Assembly (NCBI RefSeq): GCF_017813235.1
Contig: NZ_JAGISH010000003.1
Location: 1 to 64,000, forward strand
Direction: 5' to 3'
DNA from: Sagittula salina
GTDB taxonomy: Bacteria; Pseudomonadota; Alphaproteobacteria; Rhodobacterales; Rhodobacteraceae
DNA: 64,000 nucleotides
The notes below the pieces were generated by a model that ran no database searches, was not told where the DNA came from, and was given only the letters and a program-made list of their open reading frames with translations. Shown in pieces: positions 26,307 through 37,031 of the stretch. The position numbers were made by a program, and so were the translations under genes. How positions within the stretch are numbered: the first letter of the stretch is position 1; every line of letters starts with the position of its first letter.

Positions 26307-27643
26307 TGGACGGAACACTCGTCGGCCTCGTTGCCTTTGCCGCGCTGATCCTGCTGCTGGGCCTGCGCGTGCCCATCGCCTTTGCCCTCGCGGGGGTGGC
26401 AACCATCGGCACCTTCGTCATGTTCGCCTTCCGCACCGGGGCGTTTTCCCCCGACCGGGCATTCCGGCCCACGGCGAGCCTGGTCTTTTCCAACAGTTTC
26501 GACCTGATCCACAGCTACGACCTTTCGATGATCCCGCTATTCGTCGCGCTCGGCCACATCGCATACCGCGCCGAAATCACGACCAAGATCTACCACGCCG
26601 CGCGCGTCTGGCTTTCGGCCATTCCCGGTGGCGTCGCCATGGCGTCAGTCATGGGTTGCGCGGGCTTTTCCGCCATCACCGGGTCGTCCATCGCCTGCGC
26701 CTCGACCATGGGCCGCATCTGCGCGCCCGAAATGCTGTCGATGGGCTACGACAAACGGCTCGCCACGGCATCGGTCGCGGCGGGCGGCACGCTGGGCTCG
26801 CTGATCCCGCCGTCCGTGCTGTTCATCATCTACGGCATCTTCACCGAAACCTCGATCTCCTCGCTGTTCCTTGCGGGGATCCTGCCGGGGCTGATCTCGC
26901 TGCTGGGCTTTCTGCTGGTGATCTGGCTCTGGGTGTTGCGCGATCCCGGCGCGGCTCCTGCCGGGGTCGACACCCTGCCGCTGGGCCAACGGCTGAAGGC
27001 CGCGCTGGAAGCATGGCCCGCCGTGCTGCTGTTCGTCATCATCGTGGGCGGCATCTACGGCGGCATCTTCACCGCGACCGAGGCCGCAGCCGTCTGCGTC
27101 GCCGTGACCCTCCTGATCGGCTTCGCGCAGCGCCGGCTGACGTGGCGCGCGGTAATCGAATCCCTGCGCGAGACCGTGGTGCAGACCACCTCCATCTTCA
27201 TCATTGCCGCCGGGGCGAAGATCTTCGTCGCCTTCATTGCGCTGACCGGCGTGGCGGGCGATATCGTGGGTGCCGTGCAGGCGGCGGACCTGTCCATTCC
27301 GCTCCTGATGCTGGCCATAGCAGCGATCTACCTGCTGCTGGGCATGTTTCTCGACCCCATCGGGATCATGGTTCTGACCCTGCCGCTGCTGGTGCCGCTG
27401 GTCGAGGGCTACGGGCTGGACCTGATCTGGTTCGGCGTCGTGGTCATCAAGCTCCTGGAAATCGGCCTCATCACGCCGCCCGTCGGCCTGAACGTCTTTG
27501 TCATCGCCTCCGTGGTGGGCAAGGAAGTCCCCATCGACCGCATCTTCTCTGGCATCACCCGCTTTCTCGCGGTGGACGTCATCGTGCTGGCTCTGTTGAT
27601 GGCCTTCCCGATACTGTCGCTGCTGATCCCGAACGCGATGTGA
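26306..27643 (+). CDS. TRAP transporter large permease (DctM family)
   Basis: A 445-residue membrane protein with about twelve hydrophobic segments, the usual DctM length. The family motif region is GCAGFSAITGSSIACASTMG near 112-131, followed by the AAGGTLGSLIPPS loop. The C-terminal half contains GLITPPVGLNVFVIASV. It carries sodium-coupled transport of the ligand delivered by DctP. Its stop overlaps the likely IclR start as TGATG, so regulator and importer are in one transcript. Confidence 0.88.
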   Translation: MDGTLVGLVAFAALILLLGLRVPIAFALAGVATIGTFVMFAFRTGAFSPDRAFRPTASLVFSNSFDLIHSYDLSMIPLFVALGHIAYRAEITTKIYHAARVWLSAIPGGVAMASVMGCAGFSAITGSSIACASTMGRICAPEMLSMGYDKRLATASVAAGGTLGSLIPPSVLFIIYGIFTETSISSLFLAGILPGLISLLGFLLVIWLWVLRDPGAAPAGVDTLPLGQRLKAALEAWPAVLLFVIIVGGIYGGIFTATEAAAVCVAVTLLIGFAQRRLTWRAVIESLRETVVQTTSIFIIAAGAKIFVAFIALTGVAGDIVGAVQAADLSIPLLMLAIAAIYLLLGMFLDPIGIMVLTLPLLVPLVEGYGLDLIWFGVVVIKLLEIGLITPPVGLNVFVIASVVGKEVPIDRIFSGITRFLAVDVIVLALLMAFPILSLLIPNAM

Positions 27644-28467
27644 TGCAGGTGAACGCGCCCATGACCGAACCGGCCGCCCGTGATCCCCGCTTTGCCACCA
27701 CCCTCGCGCGAGGGTTGACGGTACTGCGCGCATTTCGCGCCAGTGACGACGGCCTTGGCAACGCCGAGATAGCAGAGCGCACGGGCCTGCCGAAAAGTAC
27801 CGTGTCGCGGCTGACCTTCACCCTGCAATCGCTGGGATATCTCACCCACGCGCACCGCAACGACCGTTACCGCCCCGGCCCGGCGCTGCTGGCGCTGGGG
27901 AACGTTGCGCAGGCGTCGATCTCCTTTGTCGACCTTTCGGGGCCGATCATGCAGCGACTGGCAGATGAAACCGGGACCCTCTCTTTGCTGCTGGTCCGCG
28001 ACGACCAGAAACTGCTGATCGTGCGCACCTGGCGGCCGCGCGGGGTGTCCTCGCTCTGGCTGGAGGCCGGGCACCGCCTGCCCTTCAACGGAACATCGTC
28101 GGGGCACGCCATGCTGGCCGCCATGAACGACGCGCTGTTCGAGGAAACCGTGGCCCGCGTCGACGGCGACCGGGGGCTGACACCTGAGCGCGCCCGCGCG
28201 GTCCGTCGGCGCGCCTACGAACAGCTCATCACGCGCGGCTTTTCCATCACGCCGCCGGACGAATATTTCGCCGCCTCCATCCACGCCGCCGCGCGCCCCT
28301 TCTTTGCCCGCGACCTGGCCGAACCGGTCGTCTTCACCTGCGGGGCCATGCCACAGGACCTGACGCTGGAACGGCTGGAGACCGAGGTGGGCCCACGTCT
28401 CAACGACGCGGTAAAGGAACTCGAACGCATGATGGGGCAGCCGGCCTCGATCACGATGCGCACCTGA
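27643..28467 (+). CDS. IclR family transcriptional regulator
   Basis: A 274-residue regulator: winged helix from about 22 to 80 (LGNAEIAERTGLPKSTVSRL as the HTH) and an IclR effector domain from about 95 to 265 (GHAMLAAM and FAASIHAAARPFF). The start at 27643 overlaps the DctM stop; an ATG at 27661 is an alternative, and neither has a strong ribosome-binding site. It sits between the TRAP genes and the beta-oxidation genes and probably controls both, through the alternating half-sites at 24635-24661. The effector is presumably the imported acid or its CoA ester. Confidence 0.85.
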   Translation: MQVNAPMTEPAARDPRFATTLARGLTVLRAFRASDDGLGNAEIAERTGLPKSTVSRLTFTLQSLGYLTHAHRNDRYRPGPALLALGNVAQASISFVDLSGPIMQRLADETGTLSLLLVRDDQKLLIVRTWRPRGVSSLWLEAGHRLPFNGTSSGHAMLAAMNDALFEETVARVDGDRGLTPERARAVRRRAYEQLITRGFSITPPDEYFAASIHAAARPFFARDLAEPVVFTCGAMPQDLTLERLETEVGPRLNDAVKELERMMGQPASITMRT

Positions 28468-28478
28468 AAGGACGACCC

Positions 28479-30557
28479 ATGACAAAGGCTGTAAGATACG
28501 AACGCGACGGCGACGTTGCCCTGATCGTCATCGCAAACCCGCCGGTGAACGCCCTTGGCCACGCGGTCCGCGAAGGACTGTGGCAAGCGATGGACCGCTT
28601 TGCGCAGGATGACGCCCGCATCGCGGTGATCCTGGGGCAGGGTAAGCTGTTCCTCGGCGGCGCGGACATCTCGGAGTTTGGCACCCCCCCGCGTGAGCCG
28701 CACCTGCCCGACGTCTGCACCCACATCGAACGCAGTGCCAAGCCCGTCGTCGCCGCCATCCACGGTCCGGCGCTGGGGGGCGGCTGCGAGGTCGCGCTTG
28801 GCGCGCATTACCGACTGGCGATGGAGGGCGCACGGCTTGGCTTCCCGGAGGTCCTGCTCGGCCTGATACCGGGCGCTGGCGGTTCACAGCGGATGCCGCG
28901 CCTGACCGGCGTCGGCCCCGCGCTGGACATGATGCCCGCCGGTGGCTCCGTCTCCGCCTCCGAAGCGCTGAAGATCGGCCTTGTTGACCGCGTGGCGACC
29001 GGCGACGTGCGGGAAGCAGGTCTTGCCTACGCGCGTGACCTGCTGGACGCGGCCGCCGAACCACGCCGAACCGGCGCCCTGTCCCGCCCCACCCATGATG
29101 CGGAAGCGTTCGACGCCGCCCGCGCTCTCTGGACCAAGAAATCGCGTGGAGAGGTCGCACCGCTTGCGGCCATCGACGCGGTTGAGGTCGCCACAAGGAC
29201 CGATTTCGACGCGGGCATCAAGGAAGAGCGTCGCATCTTCCTCGACCTTATGCAGACGCCGCAACGGGCGGGAATGATCCACGCCTTCTTCAACGACCGC
29301 AAGGTGTCGAAGCTACCGGAACTGAACGGCGTGTCGCCCCGCGAGATCGCGCATGTTGGCGTCATCGGCGGCGGCACCATGGGCGCGGGCATCGCCACCG
29401 CCTGCCTGCTGGCCGGCCTGCCCGTGACGCTGGTGGAACGGGATGAGGCCGCCGCCAAGAAGGCGCGCACCACCATCACCGGCAACCTCGACGCCGCCGT
29501 GAAGCGTGGCAAGCTGAAAGACCGTGACGGCACCTTGGCCCACCTGAACACCGTCACCGACTACGCCGCGCTCGGCGACGCCGATCTCGCCATCGAAGCG
29601 GTGTTCGAGGACATGGGCGTGAAGAAGGACGTTTTCGCCCGTCTCGACACGGTGCTGAAACCCGGCGCGATCCTTGCGACGAACACCTCCTACCTCGATG
29701 TAAACGAAATCGCCACCAGCACTTCCCGCCCTGGCGACGTGATCGGGCTGCACTTTTTCTCGCCGGCGCACGTCATGAAACTGCTTGAGGTCGTCGTCGC
29801 GGGCCAGACCGCTGCCGACGTGACCGCCACCGCCTTTGCACTGGCCAAACGGCTGAAGAAAACCGCAGTGAAGGCAGGCGTCTGCGACGGCTTCATCGGC
29901 AACCGCATCCTCGCCACCTATCGCGGTGCCGCCGACCGGATGATCCTCGACGGCGCTTCTCCGTGGGAAATCGACGCTGCCATCAAGGCTTTCGGCCTGC
30001 CCATGGGGCCGTTCGAAATGGGCGACCTTGCAGGGCTTGATATCGGCTTCATGACGCGGCAGCGCAAGGCGGCGACCCGCGACCCGCGCGACGTGGTACC
30101 CACATGGGCCGACGCGATGTATCATGAGGGCTGGCTGGGTCAGAAGACCGGCCGGGGCTACTACACCTACGAGGGCCGCAAGGGCACACCGAACGAGGCA
30201 ATCCTGCCCTTCATCGAAGAGGCGCGCGGCGACCGCCCGCAGCGGTCCTTTACCCCCGAGGAGATCCAGCGCCGCTACTTGGCGGCCATGGTGAACGAGG
30301 CGGCGAAGGTCGTGGGCGAAGGCATCGCCGCCCGCCCGCTCGATGTCGATGTCACACTCCTGTATGGCTACGGCTTCCCGCGCTGGCGCGGTGGGCCGAT
30401 GCTCTGGGCCGACCACGAGGGTCTGCCCGCACTGCTCGCCGACATCAAGGCATGGGCCGAAACCGACCCCTACTTCTGGGAACCCAGCGCCCTGCTTGAA
30501 CAGCTGGTGGCCGAGGGACGCAGCTTTGCAGATCTGAACAAGGAGAACGTGCAATGA
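28479..30557 (+). CDS. Bifunctional enoyl-CoA hydratase / 3-hydroxyacyl-CoA dehydrogenase (FadB/PimF type)
   Basis: A 692-residue fusion. The crotonase part (1 to about 190) has both catalytic glutamates, E104 in GGGCEVALG and E124 in [17 protein letters not shown]. The NAD-dependent dehydrogenase follows from about 287 with [13 protein letters not shown], then the [15 protein letters not shown] catalytic histidine motif. It lacks the longer linker of E. coli FadB (729 residues), as do many fusions of this type. It performs the hydration and second oxidation of beta-oxidation. AAGGA precedes the ATG, and its stop overlaps the thiolase start. Gene order resembles the pim (dicarboxylate) operon of Rhodopseudomonas. 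Confidence 0.88.
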   Translation: MTKAVRYERDGDVALIVIANPPVNALGHAVREGLWQAMDRFAQDDARIAVILGQGKLFLGGADISEFGTPPREPHLPDVCTHIERSAKPVVAAIHGPALGGGCEVALGAHYRLAMEGARLGFPEVLLGLIPGAGGSQRMPRLTGVGPALDMMPAGGSVSASEALKIGLVDRVATGDVREAGLAYARDLLDAAAEPRRTGALSRPTHDAEAFDAARALWTKKSRGEVAPLAAIDAVEVATRTDFDAGIKEERRIFLDLMQTPQRAGMIHAFFNDRKVSKLPELNGVSPREIAHVGVIGGGTMGAGIATACLLAGLPVTLVERDEAAAKKARTTITGNLDAAVKRGKLKDRDGTLAHLNTVTDYAALGDADLAIEAVFEDMGVKKDVFARLDTVLKPGAILATNTSYLDVNEIATSTSRPGDVIGLHFFSPAHVMKLLEVVVAGQTAADVTATAFALAKRLKKTAVKAGVCDGFIGNRILATYRGAADRMILDGASPWEIDAAIKAFGLPMGPFEMGDLAGLDIGFMTRQRKAATRDPRDVVPTWADAMYHEGWLGQKTGRGYYTYEGRKGTPNEAILPFIEEARGDRPQRSFTPEEIQRRYLAAMVNEAAKVVGEGIAARPLDVDVTLLYGYGFPRWRGGPMLWADHEGLPALLADIKAWAETDPYFWEPSALLEQLVAEGRSFADLNKENVQ

Positions 30558-31744
30558 CAAATGCCGTGATCGTCTCCACCGCACGCACAGCCATCGGCAA
30601 GGCCGGGCGCGGTGCCTTCAACGCTACCCACGGCGTCACGCTCGCGGGCCACGTCGCGCGCCACGCTGTCGACCGGGCCGGAATCGGGTCCGGTCTCGAC
30701 CCGGCGCTGATCGAGGACTCTATCTGGGGCACCGGCTATCCGGAGCATGTCACCGGCGGCAACCTGGGCCGTCAGGCGGTGATCCGGGCGGGCCTGCCGG
30801 TGTCAGTCGCAGGGACGACCGTCAACCGCTTCTGCGCCTCCGGCCTTCAGGCCATCGCCATGGGCGGGCAGATGATCGCGGGCGAAGGCGCGCGTGCCGT
30901 GCTGGTGGGGGGCGTCGAAAGCATCTCGCTCAACCAGCCGCCGCCGCGTCACAGCCGCGAGGCGTGGATCGAGGCCAACAGGCCCGACCTATACATGACC
31001 ATGATCGAAACCGCCGACACAGTCGCCGCGCGCCATGGCATCAGCCGCGACGCACAGGATGCACTTGCGCTCGAAAGCCAGCGACGCACGGCGCACGCCC
31101 AGCAGGCGGGCCTGTTCGCCGATGAAATCGTGCCGATGACTGTGAAAAAGGCCATTACCGACAAGGCCAGCGGCGAGACGCGTTTCGAAGAGGTGACCAT
31201 CGCGCAGGACGAGTGCAACCGTCCCTCGACCACGCTCGACGGTCTGCAAGGGCTGAAGCCGGTCATGGGCGAGAGCAAGTTCATCACCGCCGGGAACGCC
31301 TCCCAGCTGTCGGACGGCGCGGCGGCACTGGTGATGATGGACGAAAAGGCGGCAGCAAAGGCCAACCTCCAGCCGCTGGGCCGCTACCTCGGCTTTGCCG
31401 TGGCGGGCTGCGAGCCCGACGAGATGGGCATCGGCCCGGTCTTCGCCATTCCGCGCCTGCTGGAACGCCATGGGCTGACTGTGGACGACATCGACCTGTG
31501 GGAGCTTAACGAGGCGTTCGCCTCTCAGGTCATCTACTGCCGCGACCGGCTGGGCATCCCCGACGCCCGGCTGAACGTCAACGGCGGTTCGATCAGCATC
31601 GGCCACCCCTTCGGCATGACCGGCGCGCGCATGACCGGCCACCTGCTGCTGGAAGGTCGCCGCCGTGGCGCGCGGCTTGGAGTCGTAACCATGTGCGTCG
31701 GCGGTGGTCAGGGCGCGGCGGGCCTGTTCGAGATTTTCGCATGA
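30554..31744 (+). CDS. Acetyl-CoA acyltransferase (thiolase)
   Basis: A 396-residue thiolase with the nucleophile C94 in [10 protein letters not shown], the [10 protein letters not shown] histidine motif near 355 and the second cysteine in [14 protein letters not shown] near 384, so the catalytic set is complete. It carries out the final thiolytic cleavage of 3-oxoacyl-CoA to acetyl-CoA. It overlaps the FadB-type gene by ATGA. In a pim-like operon it would correspond to PimB. Confidence 0.88.
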   Translation: MTNAVIVSTARTAIGKAGRGAFNATHGVTLAGHVARHAVDRAGIGSGLDPALIEDSIWGTGYPEHVTGGNLGRQAVIRAGLPVSVAGTTVNRFCASGLQAIAMGGQMIAGEGARAVLVGGVESISLNQPPPRHSREAWIEANRPDLYMTMIETADTVAARHGISRDAQDALALESQRRTAHAQQAGLFADEIVPMTVKKAITDKASGETRFEEVTIAQDECNRPSTTLDGLQGLKPVMGESKFITAGNASQLSDGAAALVMMDEKAAAKANLQPLGRYLGFAVAGCEPDEMGIGPVFAIPRLLERHGLTVDDIDLWELNEAFASQVIYCRDRLGIPDARLNVNGGSISIGHPFGMTGARMTGHLLLEGRRRGARLGVVTMCVGGGQGAAGLFEIFA

Positions 31745-31784
31745 GCGCCCCGGCAGAAAAGCCGCAGCGCAGGAGTACAAGACA

Positions 31785-32981
31785 ATGGACCTGAGTTTCA
31801 CCCCCGAGCAGGAAGCCTTCCGCGCCGAGGTGCGGGAATTCCTGAACGACAAGCTTCCCAAGCGCCTTTCGGGCAAGGTGCGGCAGGGCAAGCGCCTGAC
31901 AAAGCAGGACTACGAGGAATGGCACGCCATCCTCAACGATCGCGGCTGGCTGGGCGTCACATGGCCGACAGAGCACGGCGGGCCCGGTTGGGACGTGGTG
32001 CAGCGCCACATCTTCGAAGAAGAGACCACCGCCGCGCACGCCCCCCGCGTCGTGCCCTTCGGCCTTGCCATGCTGGGTCCGGTGCTGATGACCTTCGGCA
32101 GCGATGAACAGAAGGCCCATTACCTGCCGCGCATCCTGAATGGCGAGGACTGGTGGTGCCAGGGCTATTCGGAACCCGGCGCGGGCTCCGACCTGGCCAA
32201 CGTGCAGACGACCGCCGTGCGGGACGGCGACCACTACGTGGTGAATGGTCAGAAGACCTGGACCACGCTGGGCCAGCACGCCAACATGATCTTCTGCCTC
32301 GTGCGCACCTCGAAGGAGGGCAAGAAACAGGAGGGCATCTCCTTCCTGCTGATCGACATGAACACCCCCGGCATCGAGGTTCGCCCCATCGTCCTGATCG
32401 ACGGCGAACCAGAGGTGAACGAGGTATGGTTCTCCGACGTGCGTGTGCCTGTCGCGAACCTCGTGGGTGAGGAGAACAAGGGCTGGACCTACGCCAAGTA
32501 CCTGCTGACGCATGAACGCACCAACATCGCCGGGGTCGGCTTTGCCCGCGCCGGACTTGCCTCGCTCAAGCGCATCGCGGGCGAGCAGCAGCAGGACGGC
32601 CGCCCGCTGATCGAAAACCCCTTCTTTGCCGCGAAGGTGGCGCAGGTGGAAATCGACCTGATGGCCATGGCAACCACCAACCTGCGCACGCTGGCCGCCG
32701 CCGCGGCGGGGCAGGCCCCCGGCGCCGAAAGCTCCATGCTGAAGGTCAAGGGCACCGTCATCCGGCAGCAGATCAACGCGCTGGCACGGCAGGCGGTGGG
32801 GCCCTACGCCCAGCCCTTCGCGTCGGAAAGCCTCGACGAGGGGGCGAACGCCGAACCCGTCGGCCCCGACTACGCCCTGCCTGCCACGCAGGCCTATTTC
32901 AACAACCGAAAGCTTTCGATCTACGGCGGCTCCAACGAGGTGCAACGCCAGATCATCGCCAAGGCCATTCTGGAGCTTTGA
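31785..32981 (+). CDS. Acyl-CoA dehydrogenase, large-subunit type (PimC-like)
   Basis: A 398-residue acyl-CoA dehydrogenase starting MDLSFTPEQEAFRAEVREFL. FAD/substrate elements are GYSEPGAGSDL and the C-terminal IYGGSNEVQRQI, where the EGxN-type glutamate position is GGSN, common in this subgroup. The ATG at 31785 has AGGAG 9 bases upstream. The next gene encodes a second, shorter dehydrogenase one base later. Such large/small pairs (as PimC/PimD) act on dicarboxylyl- or bulky acyl-CoA and may form a heteromer. Confidence 0.83.
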   Translation: MDLSFTPEQEAFRAEVREFLNDKLPKRLSGKVRQGKRLTKQDYEEWHAILNDRGWLGVTWPTEHGGPGWDVVQRHIFEEETTAAHAPRVVPFGLAMLGPVLMTFGSDEQKAHYLPRILNGEDWWCQGYSEPGAGSDLANVQTTAVRDGDHYVVNGQKTWTTLGQHANMIFCLVRTSKEGKKQEGISFLLIDMNTPGIEVRPIVLIDGEPEVNEVWFSDVRVPVANLVGEENKGWTYAKYLLTHERTNIAGVGFARAGLASLKRIAGEQQQDGRPLIENPFFAAKVAQVEIDLMAMATTNLRTLAAAAAGQAPGAESSMLKVKGTVIRQQINALARQAVGPYAQPFASESLDEGANAEPVGPDYALPATQAYFNNRKLSIYGGSNEVQRQIIAKAILEL

Positions 32982-32982
32982 C

Positions 32983-34089
32983 ATGGATTTTCGACTGACC
33001 GAAGAGCGCCAGATGCTGCAGGACGCCCTGCGCCGTTTCCTCGCCGACACCGTGACGCCCGAAGGCATCGTGGAGGCGACAGGGACCGCCACGGGCTTTG
33101 CCCCCGCTCTCTGGGAACAACTGACCGAACTGGGCCTGCCCGGCGCCATGTTTACCGAAGAGCAGGGTGGCTTTGGCGGCGCGGGCTTCGACCTCATGGT
33201 GGTATTCGAGGAACTGGGCCGCGCGGGGCTCTCCGTGCCGCTGGTTGAAACCGTCCTTTCGGGGGCGCTGCTGGACGCGGCGGGGATGCCGGTCGACGAC
33301 CTCGCCGGAGGGCAGATCCTGGCACTCGCACACACCGAACCCGCCGCGCGCTACGACCTGAACCGGGTGGACACACGGGCGGAGCGCACTGCCGAAGGCT
33401 GGCGCGTGATCGGTCAGAAGGCCGTCGTTCACCACGCCCCGGCGGCAAAGGCGATCCTGCTGACGGCCCGCACCTCTGGCGCAGCGGATGCGGAGGAAGG
33501 CATCTCTCTTTTCCTCGTGACGCCCGCGGACGTGACCCTACGCGATTACCCGCTTCAGGGCGGTGGCCGCGCCGCCGAGCTGACCATCGACGCCACCCTG
33601 CCGGAAAGCGCCCTGATCGGCCCCGCCGGAACGGCCTTCGATGCCCTGCAGACCGCCCACGCCCGTGCCACTGCGGCGCTGTGTGCCGAGGCGCTGGGGA
33701 TGATGGAGACCGTGAAGACGTTGACCGTCGATTACCTGCGTCAGCGCCGCCAGTTCGGCCAGCCCATCGGCAAGTTCCAGGCGCTGCAGCACCGCATGGC
33801 CGACGTGCTGATCGAGATCGAGCAGGCGCGCTCCGCCGTTATAAACCTGTGCGGCAATCTGGACGGGCCAGACCGCGACCTCCACGTGAGCGCAACGAAA
33901 AACCTGATCGGGCGCACCGCCCGGCTGGTTGTCGAGGAAGCCATCCAGATGCACGGCGGCATCGGCATGACGATGGAGTATGCGTTGGGACACTTTGCCA
34001 AGCGGCTGACCATGGTCGACCACCGCTTTGGCGACACGGATTACCACCTGGAACGCTTCATCCGCCAGGCCAAGAGCCGCGCCTCATGA
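32983..34089 (+). CDS. Acyl-CoA dehydrogenase, small-subunit type (PimD-like)
   Basis: A 368-residue partner of the preceding dehydrogenase. The N-terminal MDFRLTEERQMLQDALRRFL and the C-terminal QRRQFGQPIGKFQALQHRMA and IQMHGGIGMTMEYALGHFAK motifs are clear. The TEPG-type flavin/substrate loop of the middle domain is weakly conserved (HTEPAARYDL), which is typical of the small-subunit type. It begins one base after the large-subunit stop and overlaps the thioesterase by ATGA. It probably forms a heterotetramer with the partner. Confidence 0.82.
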   Translation: MDFRLTEERQMLQDALRRFLADTVTPEGIVEATGTATGFAPALWEQLTELGLPGAMFTEEQGGFGGAGFDLMVVFEELGRAGLSVPLVETVLSGALLDAAGMPVDDLAGGQILALAHTEPAARYDLNRVDTRAERTAEGWRVIGQKAVVHHAPAAKAILLTARTSGAADAEEGISLFLVTPADVTLRDYPLQGGGRAAELTIDATLPESALIGPAGTAFDALQTAHARATAALCAEALGMMETVKTLTVDYLRQRRQFGQPIGKFQALQHRMADVLIEIEQARSAVINLCGNLDGPDRDLHVSATKNLIGRTARLVVEEAIQMHGGIGMTMEYALGHFAKRLTMVDHRFGDTDYHLERFIRQAKSRAS

Positions 34090-34505
34090 TCGAGACCATC
34101 CGCGACGAGACGGGGACCCAGCGCACGCTGGGTTACCTGATCGAGATCGGCCACGAGGACGGCACCGCGCGCTGCATCCTCGACGTGAGCGAGGCGCATG
34201 TGAACCGGCACGACGTGCTGCACGGCGGGCTGGCGGCGACGCTACTGGACAACGCCATGGGTGCCACGTCTTCGCTGACGGTTGATGCCAGCGGTCGCAC
34301 GCCCTTTCTGACCGTGTCCATGACGACGCAGTACCTCGCCCCGGCCCTTGCCGGGACGCGGCTGACGGCGACTGCGCGCGTGACGGGGGGCGGCCGCAGC
34401 CTGCTGTTCCTCGCCTCCGAGCTGCGCGACAGCGACCGCCGCCTGATCGCCACCGCCACCGGCGTGTTCAAGCGGGCAAAGCTTGACCGGGGCGGCGACG
34501 CATGA
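34086..34505 (+). CDS. PaaI-type hotdog thioesterase
   Basis: A 139-residue hotdog-fold protein. The motif RHDVLHGGLAATLLDNAMG contains the HGG element and the acidic helix residue typical of PaaI/YbgC-type acyl-CoA thioesterases; SMTTQYLAPALAGTRL is the second strand. Such enzymes release CoA from dead-end thioesters in aromatic and beta-oxidation pathways. It overlaps both neighbours by ATGA, so it is tightly coupled with the dehydrogenases and the nitronate monooxygenase-type gene. Confidence 0.82.
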   Translation: MIETIRDETGTQRTLGYLIEIGHEDGTARCILDVSEAHVNRHDVLHGGLAATLLDNAMGATSSLTVDASGRTPFLTVSMTTQYLAPALAGTRLTATARVTGGGRSLLFLASELRDSDRRLIATATGVFKRAKLDRGGDA

Positions 34506-35491
34506 TCCTGCAGACCCGTTTCACACAGGACTGGGGCCTGCGGCTGCCGGTGGTGGCGGGTGGGCTGCAATGGCTCGCCAATGCGGACTACGTGGCGGCG
34601 GCGGCCAATGCCGGTGTGCTGCCTTTCCTGACGGCGGCCAGCCTGCCCGACGAAGCCACGCTGCGGGCCGAGATCCGGCGCACGCAGCAGCTGACCGACC
34701 GGCCATTCGGGCTGAACGTCTCCATGCTGCCAAAGCTTGTGGCCGGCGACCGGGCGGAAGCCGTGCTGAAGATCGCCATCGACGAGGGACTGAAGATCGT
34801 CGAAACCTCCGGCCGCTCGCCGGAAGCCTATGTCCCGATGCTGCGCAACGCGGGCGTCACGGTCCTGCACAAGGTGCCCTCCGTCCGATACGCCGTCTCG
34901 GCGCAGCGCGCGGGCGTGGACATGGTTTCCATCGTCGGCGCGGAATGCGGCGGGCATCCCGGCCTCGACCTCGTGGGCAGCCTCGTCAACATGGCGCTGG
35001 CGGAACGGCGGCTGACCATCCCCTTCCTGATTGGCGGCGGCGTCGCCACCGGCGGGCAGATCGTCGCCGCAATCGCCAATGGAGCGGAGGGCGTGGTGAT
35101 CGGCACCCGGTTCCTTGCCGCGGATGAGACCCCCGCGCACGCCGCCTATAAACAGGCCATCGTCAATGCCACCGAACGCGATACCGCGCTGACCATGGCC
35201 AGCGTCCGCAACACAATCCGCACGCTCAGGAACGCCACCACCGATGCCGTCGCCCGGCTTGAGGCGACAAAACCCGACATCACTTACGAAGACCTGCGCC
35301 CGCTTGTCGCCGGGGCCATCGGACGCGAAGCCTACCGCACCGGCGATACGTCACGCGGGATGCTGTCCGCCGGGCAGGCGCTGGGACTGGTCGCGGAGAC
35401 CGCCCCCTTTGCCCGCATCGTCGCGCAACTCGAAGAAGAGGCGGAGCGTGCTCTGGCGCGACTGAACCGCTTGACGGGAGACTCCAGATGA
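34502..35491 (+). CDS. Nitronate monooxygenase-type FMN protein
   Basis: A 329-residue TIM-barrel flavoprotein of the 2-nitropropane dioxygenase/nitronate monooxygenase superfamily. The VVAGGLQWLANADYVAAAAN start, GAECGGHPGLD and LIGGGVATGGQIVAAIANGA (FMN phosphate) motifs are visible. The same superfamily includes enoyl-ACP reductases of the FabK type, so enoyl-CoA reduction is an alternative to nitronate oxidation. That alternative fits better in a beta-oxidation operon. It overlaps the thioesterase and the next CoA ligase by ATGA. Confidence 0.78.
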   Translation: MILQTRFTQDWGLRLPVVAGGLQWLANADYVAAAANAGVLPFLTAASLPDEATLRAEIRRTQQLTDRPFGLNVSMLPKLVAGDRAEAVLKIAIDEGLKIVETSGRSPEAYVPMLRNAGVTVLHKVPSVRYAVSAQRAGVDMVSIVGAECGGHPGLDLVGSLVNMALAERRLTIPFLIGGGVATGGQIVAAIANGAEGVVIGTRFLAADETPAHAAYKQAIVNATERDTALTMASVRNTIRTLRNATTDAVARLEATKPDITYEDLRPLVAGAIGREAYRTGDTSRGMLSAGQALGLVAETAPFARIVAQLEEEAERALARLNRLTGDSR

Positions 35492-36966
35492 CCCGCATTC
35501 ACGACCTCGTGGACCACAACGCGGCAAACACCCCTGACGCCCCGGCAATCAAGGATTGCGACGGTCGGGTGTATTCATGGGCGCGTTATCGCGAGCTGAC
35601 GCACGAGGCCGCCGATCTGCTGACGGCGCAGGGTGTGCAGCCGGGCGACCGCGTTCTGGTGGTCGGCGAAAACTGCCTCGCCCTGCCCGTGCTCATCAAC
35701 GCCGCCTCACGCATCGGCGCATGGGCGGTGCCGGTCAACGCCCGCATGTCCGCGCCGGAAATCGCCCGTATTGCGGCCCACGCGAAGCCCGCGCTGACGC
35801 TCTACACCTCCAACGTTTCGAAGGAGGCCGCCGCCCATGCAGCGGGCGCGGCGGGCGTGGCCCCCTGCCCCACCGGTTTTGGGGCCTTGCACCTGGTGCG
35901 GGGCCAAAACGATCCCGAGGACGACAGCGACACCGCCATCCTGCTTTATACCACCGGCACGACCGGTGACCCCAAGGGCGTGATGCTGACGCATGACAAC
36001 CTGCTGTTCGCCGCGCAGGCGTCGTGCTGGCTGCGCCAGCTCACCGCCGCCGATCACGTCTATGGCGCGCTGCCGCTGACACATGTTTTCGGCGTGGCCT
36101 CAATGCTGATGGCCTCCGCTCATGTCGGTGCGATGGTGGAACTGGCGACCCGTTTCAACCCGGCGCAACTGCTGCAAGCGCTGCGCGATGGCGCGACCGT
36201 CATGCCCGCCGTGCCGCAGATGCACGCCCTGCTCATGGCCCACGCGGAGGCGCAGGGCCACGCGACGCTCGGCCCGTCGAAACTGCGCTACGTTTCCTCC
36301 GGTGCGGCGCCGCTCGATCCCGCGTGGAAGCGCAAGGCCGAAGCCTTCTATGGCATCCCGTTGCAGAACGGCTATGGCATGACCGAAAGCACCGCCGGTG
36401 TTTCGGGCACGCGCAACGCCATCGGCGATCCCGACACTTCCGTCGGACCGCCGCTGCCTGGAGTGGAGGTGCGCCTCGACCCGCAGGGCGAGGACCCGAC
36501 CGTGGGCGAGGTGCTGACCCGTGGCCCGCACGTGATGAAGGGCTATTTCCGCAATCCCGAGGCCACCGCCCAGACCGTGCGGGACGGCTGGCTGCGCACC
36601 GGAGATCTGGGCAAGATCGACGCACAGGGCCGCCTGCACATCGTCGGACGCGCAAAGGAGTTGATCATCCGGGGTGGCTTCAACGTTTACCCGCCAGAAG
36701 TCGAGGCCGCGCTTAACGACCACCCCGACGTGGTGCAGTCCGCCGTCATCGGGCGCAGACAGGACGGCGACGAACAGGTTCTGGCCTTTGTCCAGCCGCG
36801 CGCGCCGGGGGCGGTAACACCGGAGACGCTGGCCGATTTCGTGGCGGAGCGCCTGACCGGCTACAAGCGCCCGAACCGGATTTTTGTCATTGATGCCCTA
36901 CCTGCTGCAGCCACCGGAAAAATACTGAAACACAAGCTGCTGGAGGCATTCGCGGACCGCCTCTGA
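35488..36966 (+). CDS. Acyl-CoA synthetase (AMP-forming, class I)
   Basis: A 492-residue ANL ligase with P-loop YTTGTTGDPKG, adenine motif NGYGMTEST and the hinge/lysine end RIFVIDALPAAATGKILKHK. It is the last ATGA-coupled gene of the operon that begins with the FadB-type fusion and would activate the imported acid, as PimA does in pim operons. A medium-chain or dicarboxylic acid is likely. The gap of 65 bases to the malonyl-CoA synthetase suggests that the latter follows in the same direction but less tightly. Confidence 0.83.
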   Translation: MTRIHDLVDHNAANTPDAPAIKDCDGRVYSWARYRELTHEAADLLTAQGVQPGDRVLVVGENCLALPVLINAASRIGAWAVPVNARMSAPEIARIAAHAKPALTLYTSNVSKEAAAHAAGAAGVAPCPTGFGALHLVRGQNDPEDDSDTAILLYTTGTTGDPKGVMLTHDNLLFAAQASCWLRQLTAADHVYGALPLTHVFGVASMLMASAHVGAMVELATRFNPAQLLQALRDGATVMPAVPQMHALLMAHAEAQGHATLGPSKLRYVSSGAAPLDPAWKRKAEAFYGIPLQNGYGMTESTAGVSGTRNAIGDPDTSVGPPLPGVEVRLDPQGEDPTVGEVLTRGPHVMKGYFRNPEATAQTVRDGWLRTGDLGKIDAQGRLHIVGRAKELIIRGGFNVYPPEVEAALNDHPDVVQSAVIGRRQDGDEQVLAFVQPRAPGAVTPETLADFVAERLTGYKRPNRIFVIDALPAAATGKILKHKLLEAFADRL

Positions 36967-37031
36967 GGCGACCTTGGCCACTGCGGCAAGACGCGCTATC
37001 ACCGTCATGCAGACTTGGAGGAGCCAGCGCG